A stretch of 5,509 nt of DNA from an uncultured Anaerolineaceae bacterium (GTDB taxonomy: Bacteria > Chloroflexota > Anaerolineae > Promineifilales > Promineifilaceae). The position numbers were made by a program, and so were the translations under genes. The notes under the pieces are model-generated. The model worked only from the letters and a program-made list of their open reading frames with translations. It searched no databases and had not been told where the DNA came from. The stretch spans positions 1-5,509 of the forward strand of contig CALBTC010000102.1 of the NCBI GenBank assembly GCA_937967805.1. The letters are read 5' to 3'. This document shows positions 1 through 5,378 of the stretch, one piece after another (the stretch's first letter is position 1; every line of letters starts with the position of its first letter).

Positions 1-2072
1 TCTTGCATCGGGCTGTTGTCGCTGTTGCCCACCCAGACGCCGGTGACCAACTGCGGCGTGTAGCCGATGGTCCAGCCGTCGCGGAAGTCGTCGGTGGTGC
101 CGGTTTTGGCGGCGGCGGGGCGGTTGTCCGGCAGTTCCAGGGCGTTGGGGCAACCAAAGCCGGCGCAGCGGGCGCTGCGGTCGGACAAAATGTCGTTCAT
201 CACATAGGCGAGCTGGGCGGTGAGAATTTCGCGCCGCTGCGGCTGGCTGTATTCGTAGAGCACGTTGCCGTTACGGTCTTCTACGCGCAAAATGGCGACG
301 GGGTCCAGCGTGCGGTAGCCGGGTCGGATTTGATCCGCCGGGCGCGGTTGGCCGACCATCACGCCCATGTTGTCCATCACAGAAAAGGCGTACACCATGT
401 CCAGCAGCGACACTTCGCCGCCGCCGAGGGTGAGGGAGAGGCCGTAGCTGCCGCTGCCCTGGTCCAGGCTGTTGATGCCCAGGCTGTGGGCGGTGCGCAG
501 CACTTTGTTGACGCCCACCCAGCTCATCACCTGCACGGCAGGCACGTTGTAGCTGTTGGCCAATGCCTGGCGCAGGCGCATCGGGCCGTGGAACTGGCGG
601 TCGTAGTTTTGCGGCACGTAGGGGATGCCGTTGTTGGCTGCGCTGAAGTCGGTTTCCACGTCCAGCACCATGCTGGCGGCGCTGTACCCCTGGCTGAGCG
701 CGGTGAGGTAGGTGAACGGCTTAAAGGCGGAGCCGGGCTGTCGCAGGCCATCGACCGCCACGTTAAACGAGCCGTCGATGCTCTCGTCCCAATAGTTCAG
801 GCTGCCGACCATCGCTTTAATTTCGGCCGTTCTGGGGTCCAGCATGACAACGGCCGCATTGCTCACCTCATGATCCACACCTTCATCACCGGGTCGTAAG
901 GGTGGCAGGAAAGTGAGCGCGTCGCAGCTATTTTGCTCGTCGGCGGGCAGCCCAGGGCCGATGGCACCGGAGAGCCGATTGACGTGGGCGCGGGCCACAC
1001 ATTCGGCCTGCTGTTGGTAAGTGAGGTCCAGCGTGGTGTAGACGCGCAGTCCGCCGCCCAGCACCAATTCAGGGCCAAACATCTCTTCCAGCTGCTGCTG
1101 CACGTACAGGGCAAAGTGCGGCGCGATGATGTCAAAACGGTCGGCGATGGCGTTGACGACAGGGACGGGGAGGTTTTTGGTGGAAGCGGCCGTTTCTGCA
1201 CGAATCATCCCCTCCCGTACCATCGCATCCAGCACCAGCTCCTGCCGCGCTTTGGCTGCGTCAGGGTTGTTGATCGGGTTCAGCGCCGGGGATTGGGGGA
1301 TGGCGGCCAGCATGGCGGCTTCGGCCAGGGTGAGCTGGGACGCGGGCTTATCGTAATAAATGCGGGCGGCGGCTTCAATGCCGTAAGCCAGATTGCCGTA
1401 GAAATTGGTGTTGAGATACCACTCAAGAATTTGCTCTTTGCTGTAGGTTTGGGTTACCTGCCGGGCCAGCAGCAGCTCTTCCAGCTTGCGCCGATAATCG
1501 TCCAGCCCCACCTCGCTGCCCACAATTCGGCGCTCCGGCTCGATGAGATTATTCTTCACCACCTGCTGGGTAATCGAAGAACCGCCCTGGATGTCGCCGC
1601 CCTGCAAAACGTACTCGTTGAAGGCGCGGCCAATGCCCACCATGTCGAAGCCCTGATTGGTCCAGAAGGTGCGGTCCTCAATAGCAACAGTGGCGTCGAT
1701 GAGCTGCTGCGGAATCTGATCCAGCGGCAGCCACTGGCGGTCGCCGCCCAGCGGATCGATGATTTCGTAAATGAGGGTGAGGTCGCGCTGGCCGTTGGCC
1801 GAAGGGTCGCCCCAGGCGTAAATTTTGGTGGTCTCGAAGGTGGCGCTGCTGTCCTGGCCCAATCGCTCCAGCTCGGTGAAGTTGGGCAAATCGCGGCTGA
1901 AGCTGGCGAAGACGGCCGTTACCCCCACAGCTCCCAGGACGAAGAAAGTGAAAACGGCCGTAGCCAACCCCAACAAAATCACACTGACCCAACGAAACAT
2001 GTTGAGACCACTGCGCTGTTTGCGCTGCTGACGCCGGTAGCGCCATTTGACGACTCGGGTTGGTTTTGGCAT
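1..2072 (-). CDS. Class A penicillin-binding protein (PBP1A-like bifunctional transglycosylase/transpeptidase), 3' end outside window
   Basis: Polymerises lipid II glycan strands and cross-links stem peptides on the outer face of the membrane. About 690 residues are visible, open to the left edge. Order: a very basic cytoplasmic tail (1-27); one membrane anchor (about 28-58); a family GT51 domain with IEDRTFW (catalytic Glu132), GGSSITQQ (163-170) and RKLEE (Glu198), then an EWYLN/YGIEAAA motif and LAEAAMLAAIPQSP; then a transpeptidase domain with SAFK (nucleophile Ser448, Lys451), SYN (507-509) and KTGTT (656-660), closing on VWVGNSDNSP. The His usual in the ED-x-x-F-x-x-H-x-G glycosyltransferase motif is Asn (FWTNQG). 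The ATG at 2072 is chosen because an in-frame TGA lies two codons upstream (2078-2076); the only nearby alternative, Met25, would remove the basic tail. No convincing Shine-Dalgarno is seen. The family often has a further C-terminal part, which would lie outside the window. The family call is near certain; the exact class A paralogue (ponA/mrcA-type) is not decidable. Confidence 0.95.
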   Translation of the reverse strand, partial: MPKPTRVVKWRYRRQQRKQRSGLNMFRWVSVILLGLATAVFTFFVLGAVGVTAVFASFSRDLPNFTELERLGQDSSATFETTKIYAWGDPSANGQRDLTLIYEIIDPLGGDRQWLPLDQIPQQLIDATVAIEDRTFWTNQGFDMVGIGRAFNEYVLQGGDIQGGSSITQQVVKNNLIEPERRIVGSEVGLDDYRRKLEELLLARQVTQTYSKEQILEWYLNTNFYGNLAYGIEAAARIYYDKPASQLTLAEAAMLAAIPQSPALNPINNPDAAKARQELVLDAMVREGMIRAETAASTKNLPVPVVNAIADRFDIIAPHFALYVQQQLEEMFGPELVLGGGLRVYTTLDLTYQQQAECVARAHVNRLSGAIGPGLPADEQNSCDALTFLPPLRPGDEGVDHEVSNAAVVMLDPRTAEIKAMVGSLNYWDESIDGSFNVAVDGLRQPGSAFKPFTYLTALSQGYSAASMVLDVETDFSAANNGIPYVPQNYDRQFHGPMRLRQALANSYNVPAVQVMSWVGVNKVLRTAHSLGINSLDQGSGSYGLSLTLGGGEVSLLDMVYAFSVMDNMGVMVGQPRPADQIRPGYRTLDPVAILRVEDRNGNVLYEYSQPQRREILTAQLAYVMNDILSDRSARCAGFGCPNALELPDNRPAAAKTGTTDDFRDGWTIGYTPQLVTGVWVGNSDNSPMQ

Positions 2073-2093
2073 TTTTCACACAGTAAAAATCTT

Positions 2094-2145
2094 GTAAAAG
2101 CGGGAAAATTTTGAATTTAAAAAAGTTTGATTCACCCGCTTTTAC
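2094..2145. promoter_or_regulatory. 11-bp perfect inverted repeat upstream of the PBP gene (candidate operator or 5'UTR stem)
   Basis: GTAAAAGCGGG at 2094-2104 is the exact reverse complement of CCCGCTTTTAC at 2135-2145, with a 30-bp A/T-rich spacer. The arms lie about 22-73 bp upstream of the PBP start codon. Their centres are 41 bp apart, close to four helical turns. That fits either two operator half-sites on one DNA face or a long-loop stem in the PBP leader RNA. The function is inferred; only the repeat is seen. Confidence 0.4.
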
Positions 2146-2272
2146 CCAAGTAGTCGGCCCAATTACCCTGGGTTATTCTGTATCTACACTACAATGATAA
2201 GTATAACGCTTAAAATGGCGATGTGTAGCTTGCTAGTTGTAAGGGAATCTTGCTTTTGAGGTTATTGGTCAG

Positions 2273-2290
2273 GGAGAATAGTTGTTCTCC
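2273..2290. repeat. Short inverted repeat
   Basis: GGAGAA at 2273-2278 and TTCTCC at 2285-2290 are perfect complements around a 6-base spacer. There is no T-run after the stem in either direction strong enough to call a terminator. It could be an operator or could arise by chance. Confidence 0.3.
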
Positions 2291-2313
2291 TAAATCAAAG
2301 ATTTCCTTAGTTG

Positions 2314-2323
2314 TTTCGCGAAA
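2314..2323. repeat. 10-bp perfect palindrome
   Basis: TTTCGCGAAA is a gapless palindrome in otherwise AT-rich sequence, about 195 bp upstream of the lipoprotein start and 240 bp upstream of the PBP start. It is flanked by CTTA (2306-2309) and TAAG (2324-2327), slightly off-centre. The form suits a dimeric regulator site, but no regulator is known. Confidence 0.3.
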
Positions 2324-2417
2324 TAAGCATCTCGTGTTTAAACTACCTACGAACAATCAATAATCATCGCTCCTTCTTTTTGCCTTTATTGAGACGGAAT
2401 AGTGACTTCGATTAAAC

Positions 2418-2446
2418 AATTACATATTTGTAGCCTTTTTGTAATT
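2418..2446. repeat. 7-bp inverted repeat upstream of the lipoprotein gene
   Basis: AATTACA (2418-2424) and TGTAATT (2440-2446) are perfect complements with a 15-bp spacer and 22 bp between centres, about two helical turns. The position 70-100 bp upstream of the lipoprotein start would suit an activator or repressor site. This rests on symmetry alone. Confidence 0.25.
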
Positions 2447-2517
2447 CAGAAGTCAGGTGTTGGAACGGCCGTACTTATTAATCTTTATTAAGATAATTTT
2501 GTAGTAGGAATTGGATT

Positions 2518-2934
2518 ATGGGTCAACAGTTCTCTCTAAATTTTAAGTTAGCAGCGATCACAGGCGTTGCCATCTTAATTGGTATGATTTGTCTGACAGC
2601 GTGTAACAGCAGCTCAGAAGCAAATGAAGAGATTTTGATTGGTATCGAGCCAGACGACATTCCGCTTTTGGTGGATACTGCTGAACCTGACCCAACTCAG
2701 ACCGGCATTTCGTCGCTGGATGTGCTCAATGAAACGTGGCAAGTAAAGCAAATGATACCTTTGTATCCAGACATTGCTCCCGACGACGAAATCGCTGCCC
2801 GCTATGGCTTGATTGGCGTATTCAAGCTGGTCGTACCCGCTAACACCGATTTAGAGCAAATGATCGCAGCGTATACGGCCGATTCCCATGTTCAATATGC
2901 TGAGCTAAATAAGTCTGCTCAAATCAACGAGTAA
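2518..2934 (+). CDS. Lipoprotein consisting of a stand-alone subtilase prodomain-like (fervidolysin N-terminal/I9-like) domain
   Basis: 138 residues. The N-terminus has a hydrophobic segment (about 10-28) ending in the lipobox Leu26-Thr-Ala-Cys29, so a lipidated protein anchored outside the cytoplasm is predicted; Asn30 at +2. After an acidic linker, residues 38-131 match the prodomain of the next gene product: a shared EILIG, then GIxSLDxLNE, GLxxVxKLxVPxxTD, MIAxY and YAExN, with 31/69 identities and no gaps from residue 63 to 131 (my count). No catalytic domain follows; the protein ends seven residues after the match. The ATG has an AGGA at 2506-2509, eight bases away, and an in-frame TAA upstream at 2494-2496. 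The 46-base gap to the protease gene on the same strand suggests one operon. Family knowledge: such prodomains fold and inhibit subtilases, with the C-terminal tail lying in the active-site cleft. Inference: a membrane-tethered inhibitor or chaperone in trans. The alternative is a truncated duplicate without function. Confidence 0.85.
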   Translation: MGQQFSLNFKLAAITGVAILIGMICLTACNSSSEANEEILIGIEPDDIPLLVDTAEPDPTQTGISSLDVLNETWQVKQMIPLYPDIAPDDEIAARYGLIGVFKLVVPANTDLEQMIAAYTADSHVQYAELNKSAQINE

Positions 2935-2966
2935 GGTCGAATTTGTTTTCAGTGCCAGTTTACGTA

Positions 2967-2972
2967 AAGGAG
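2967..2972 (+). promoter_or_regulatory. Ribosome binding site that fixes the protease start
   Basis: AAGGAG at 2967-2972 lies eight bases before the GTG at 2981. An in-frame GTG at 2972 would also be open, but its G is the last base of this same Shine-Dalgarno, so it cannot be served by it. The GTG at 2981 is therefore the likely start, three codons shorter than the longest frame. Confidence 0.8.
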
Positions 2973-2980
2973 TGTTTAAC

Positions 2981-4918
2981 GTGAGCAATAGATTGAAACT
3001 TAAAGCCGTTTTATCCGTTACCATTATAGTCCTGCTCGTACTTGCCATTGCCAGCCTTGTGCCCAACAGTCGGGCAGAGGTGGTAACATCGCAGCCTTTG
3101 GTCGGTGCGTTTGTGCCCAACGAAATCCTGATTGGCCTCAAACCAGAGGTGGCTCAAAACTTATCAAAGGGGAATGCTTTCTCAGGTAATCTGGGCATTG
3201 CTTCCCTAGATCAGCTTAATGAAGCTTATGGCGTAGAAAACATTACTAAATTATTTGCGGATTTAGATCAGACTAACGCGTTGGCCGTCAAACATGGACT
3301 GACGAGTGTCGTCAAGCTCACTGTACCTTTAGGGACTGACATTTTTGCCATGATTGCCGATTATCAGGACGATGCCAATGTGCTTTACGCCGAACCCAAT
3401 CGCATTTACGTGGCGTCACAGATTCCTGATGACGCTGATTTCGGCGAACAGTGGGCATTGAACAATACCGGTCAAACGGGGGGCACGGCCGATGCTGATA
3501 TTGATGCCCCAGAAGCCTGGGAAATTGAAACCGGGAATGCAGATGTTTTAATTGCCATCATAGATACTGGGGTCGATTATACGCATGAAGACCTATCTGG
3601 TGGCCGTGTTCGGACAGACATTGACAGAGATTTTGTTAATGACGATGATGACGCAATGGATGATCAAGGTCATGGTACCTATGTCGCCGGTATTGCCGCA
3701 GCCGATACGAACAACGCAATCGGCATTGCGGGCATATGTCAGGGTTGCCAGATTTTGCCGGTGAAAGTATTGAATAGCGAAGGGTCGGGCAGCGCTGCCG
3801 GTGTTGCCCAAGGCATTCAATATGCGGCAGACCAAAACGCGCAAATCATCAGCATGAGCCTGGGATTTCCTTCCAACTGTGGCTGCTCGCAAACAGTGGC
3901 AAATGCCATTAATTACGCGTATGAACGGGGAAGTCTACTCATTGCCGCCTCTGGCAATGATGGCGACAAAGAACGCTTGAGCTATCCGGCGGCTTCGCCC
4001 CGCGTCATGTCGGTTGGAGCCAGTAACCATAATGATCAAGAAGCTGGTTTCTCTAATCGCAGCAGCTATTTGGATATTATGGCTCCCGGAGAAGAAATTT
4101 ATAGTTTAGACCCGGAAAACGGCTACCGAACAGCCAGCGGCACGTCGGCCGCTGCGCCGCATGTTTCCGGCGTGGCGGGGTTGGTCTTATCGGTTGAACC
4201 TGGATTGAGTAACGCTGCCTTATGGTGGCGCTTGTACCAAACGTCTGATGATTTCCCCAGTACAGCCAATTTGTTGGCGGCAAGCGGCGCTGAGACAACT
4301 GCATTGGGTGGACTTGACCCCTCAGAGATGCCCTATCAAGTATATCTTCCGAGTGCTGCCAACCTTCGCAATACGTTTGGTCGCCTGAATGCTTATCGCG
4401 CTGTAACGACTTCCACGATTGGTCAAATGCAGGCGCCGGTGGACACTTGCAGCAGCGAGCCATCGGGCTGCATCCCTGGCTGTGGCGCCGAGGTTGTGCT
4501 TGTTGGCGATGACAATGTCCTTGAAGATTTACATCTGCTCCGCGATTTCCGCGACAATGTGTTAGCCTCAAGCCCGTTTGGTCAAGAGTGGATTGAACTT
4601 TATGAAGCAAATCGACTTGACGTAGCCTTGATGTTAGCGACGGATAGCCAATTGCGCGAGCAAGCGCGTTTGGCGATTAATCTGTGGTTACCCCTCATTG
4701 AAGCGTTGACGCGCTCTGATGTGGAAGGGAGTGCGATTTTGACACAAGCCCATTTGGATACGGCCGCATCGCTCCTGGCCAACCTCATGACAAATGCTGA
4801 TTCACAGTTGGCGGCAGCCCTGGAAGAAGCAAATGGGCTTTTGCAGACGGGGCAGCAATATGTGGGAATGGACATCCGCGAAGCTTGGAGCAGCTTTCAA
4901 GTATCGATGGGGCAATAG
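2981..4918 (+). CDS. Secreted subtilisin-family (S8) serine protease with prodomain and extra helical C-terminal region
   Basis: 645 residues from GTG 2981. Order: a Sec signal peptide (basic MSNRLKLK, hydrophobic 10-26, probable cleavage after SRA at 32); a fervidolysin-type prodomain (about 48-140); an S8 catalytic domain (about 150-475) with Asp195 in IIDTGVD, His231 in GHGTYVAGIAA, oxyanion Asn326 in ASGNDG and nucleophile Ser389 in GTSAAAPHVSG, ending at FGRLNAYRAV. A stretch of about 40 residues between the last core helix and that end motif looks inserted. A Cys cluster follows (490, 497, 501), then a mostly helical C-terminus (about 505-645) with LRDFRD (520-525), resembling the segment after the CFI box in other secreted bacterial proteins, though the CFIATAAYG motif itself is absent. 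Paired cysteines 253/256 and 300/302 also suggest disulfides in an exported enzyme. The substrate is unknown. It lies 46 bases after the lipoprotein, whose sequence repeats the prodomain, and is followed by a strong terminator. The protease call is very secure; the C-terminal reading is tentative. Confidence 0.96.
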   Translation: MSNRLKLKAVLSVTIIVLLVLAIASLVPNSRAEVVTSQPLVGAFVPNEILIGLKPEVAQNLSKGNAFSGNLGIASLDQLNEAYGVENITKLFADLDQTNALAVKHGLTSVVKLTVPLGTDIFAMIADYQDDANVLYAEPNRIYVASQIPDDADFGEQWALNNTGQTGGTADADIDAPEAWEIETGNADVLIAIIDTGVDYTHEDLSGGRVRTDIDRDFVNDDDDAMDDQGHGTYVAGIAAADTNNAIGIAGICQGCQILPVKVLNSEGSGSAAGVAQGIQYAADQNAQIISMSLGFPSNCGCSQTVANAINYAYERGSLLIAASGNDGDKERLSYPAASPRVMSVGASNHNDQEAGFSNRSSYLDIMAPGEEIYSLDPENGYRTASGTSAAAPHVSGVAGLVLSVEPGLSNAALWWRLYQTSDDFPSTANLLAASGAETTALGGLDPSEMPYQVYLPSAANLRNTFGRLNAYRAVTTSTIGQMQAPVDTCSSEPSGCIPGCGAEVVLVGDDNVLEDLHLLRDFRDNVLASSPFGQEWIELYEANRLDVALMLATDSQLREQARLAINLWLPLIEALTRSDVEGSAILTQAHLDTAASLLANLMTNADSQLAAALEEANGLLQTGQQYVGMDIREAWSSFQVSMGQ

Positions 4919-5010
4919 TTTTGCATTGCTCAATTCAATGACGGTCTTACTTCACACGAATTTTAGCCATAGAGCCCATGAGATTTTAGAGGCCAATCTC
5001 CTCATCTTCT

Positions 5011-5040
5011 AAATCCTTCTTGTTCTCTTTGGATTTTTGG
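5011..5040 (+). terminator. Weak stem with T-run (possible minor terminator)
   Basis: AAATCC (5011-5016) pairs with GGATTT (5031-5036) across a 14-base pyrimidine-rich loop, and the T-run continues to 5038. Stability would be low. It precedes the much stronger terminator by about 15 bases and may act as a supplementary element or not at all. Confidence 0.25.
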
Positions 5041-5051
5041 ACAGATTCCTA

Positions 5052-5084
5052 GAAAATGGGCCCAAATCACCTGGGCCCATTTTC
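5052..5084 (+). terminator. Rho-independent terminator of the lipoprotein-protease operon, symmetric and possibly bidirectional
   Basis: GAAAATGGGCCCA (5052-5064) and TGGGCCCATTTTC (5072-5084) form a perfect 13-bp stem with a 7-base loop. The GC core is GGGCCC, preceded by four A and followed by four T, so it has terminator form on both strands. It lies 134 bases after the protease stop codon. Confidence 0.85.
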
Positions 5085-5196
5085 GATTCTGGTTTGTGTT
5101 GCTGCGCCTGGCAACTTTTCTGCTCTTTCCCCTTTTGCTTTAAAATTAATCTTGTGGCATCTGGTTCAAAGGAACCAATTAGTCAGGAATGCGAAC

Positions 5197-5226
5197 TTGT
5201 TGAGAAATGAGAAGGCTAGGTATAAA
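5197..5226 (+). promoter_or_regulatory. Possible sigma-70 type promoter for the 5379 gene
   Basis: TTGTTG (5197-5202), then 18 bases, then TATAAA (5221-5226). The -10 match is good and the -35 is fair. Transcription from here would begin near 5233, giving a leader of roughly 145 bases that includes the ACCCTWAGGGT repeats and the terminator-like hairpin. Assigned by eye only. Confidence 0.3.
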
Positions 5227-5245
5227 ATTAGCCAGTTGTTCTGCC

Positions 5246-5305
5246 AGACCCTAAGGGTTTGCCTCTTAGGGTCAGAATTCTTTGATTGTCAAACCCTTAG
5301 GGTCT
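5246..5305. repeat. Three-copy ACCCTWAGGGT inverted/direct repeat
   Basis: AGACCCTAAGGGTTT (5246-5260) is the exact reverse complement of AAACCCTTAGGGTCT (5291-5305). A third partial copy, CTTAGGGTC (5265-5273), lies between them. The first copy can pair with the second (9 bp, 9-base loop) or with the third (15 bp, 30-base loop), so the two pairings exclude each other. Each full copy is itself a near-palindrome. It could be a switching RNA leader, a multi-site operator, or a dispersed palindromic repeat of the REP/MITE kind. Confidence 0.6.
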
Positions 5306-5325
5306 ACGCTGGGTGGAACGCAGCC

Positions 5326-5361
5326 GTTCAGGCAATTTGGCGACGGCCTGAACTTATTTTT
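5326..5361 (+). terminator. Terminator-like hairpin immediately upstream of the 5379 gene (candidate attenuator)
   Basis: GTTCAGGC (5326-5333) pairs with GCCTGAAC (5346-5353) around a 12-base loop and is followed by TTATTTTT (5354-5361). An alternative stem, GCCGT (5323-5327) with ACGGC (5343-5347), overlaps both arms and would exclude it. It ends only six bases before the Shine-Dalgarno, so it would either end incoming transcription or act as a conditional attenuator. Confidence 0.5.
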
Positions 5362-5378
5362 GTGAAGAGGAGAAATCA

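Larger units (their letters stand above)
2073..2517. other. AT-rich divergent intergenic region
   Basis: These 445 bases separate the start codons of the PBP gene (leftward) and the lipoprotein gene (rightward), so they should hold both promoters. Base composition drops sharply compared with the PBP gene. I find no credible coding frame. It contains several perfect inverted repeats, listed separately, and a short CCCA/TGGG pair (2158-2172) whose loop resembles that of the terminator at 5052-5084. Near the lipoprotein gene, two TTATTAA copies (2475-2481 and 2485-2491) start 10 bp apart, next to AAGATAAT, a possible -10 zone. No confident -35/-10 pair could be assigned by eye. Confidence 0.7.
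5085..5378 (+). other. Intergenic/leader region of the 5379 gene, rich in hairpins
   Basis: 294 bases with no convincing gene; the frame open across it begins inside the terminator and has no family resemblance. It contains in order: a 6-bp hairpin with a 4-base loop (TGGTTC 5162-5167, GAACCA 5172-5177); a possible promoter; GGCTA/TAGCC (5214-5218, 5229-5233) around TATAAAAT; a three-copy ACCCTWAGGGT structure; and a terminator-like hairpin directly before the ribosome binding site. The density of pairing suggests a structured leader or a palindromic intergenic repeat. Confidence 0.5.

Noticed and set aside
527..2079. Three minus-strand frames at 527-751, 863-1201 and 1678-2079
   Set aside because: Same strand as the PBP gene but in a different frame; low-complexity translations (Pro/Ser/Arg/Thr-rich) and complete overlap with the PBP motifs.
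3..2114. Two long plus-strand open frames (3-899 and 933-2114)
   Set aside because: They lie antisense to the PBP gene, which has full family motifs over the same span; their Val/His/Gly/Ala-rich translations have no family resemblance and are typical of reversed GC-rich coding DNA.
2184..2228. CTACAC/GTGTAG inverted pair
   Set aside because: Six bases with a 33-base spacer is readily expected by chance in this region.
2972..2980. GTG at 2972 as the protease start
   Set aside because: Its first base is the last base of the AAGGAG Shine-Dalgarno; the GTG at 2981 has the proper spacing.
2518..2980. Lipoprotein and protease as one gene broken by a frameshift
   Set aside because: Each has its own export signal, start and Shine-Dalgarno, and the lipoprotein repeats rather than continues the prodomain; no catalytic remnant lies between them.
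3593..4875. Minus-strand frames antisense to the protease
   Set aside because: They overlap the catalytic residues and C-terminal domain of a well-supported gene and show no recognisable protein features.
5246..5305. CRISPR array
   Set aside because: Only three short copies in mixed orientation with unequal spacing, and no cas genes.
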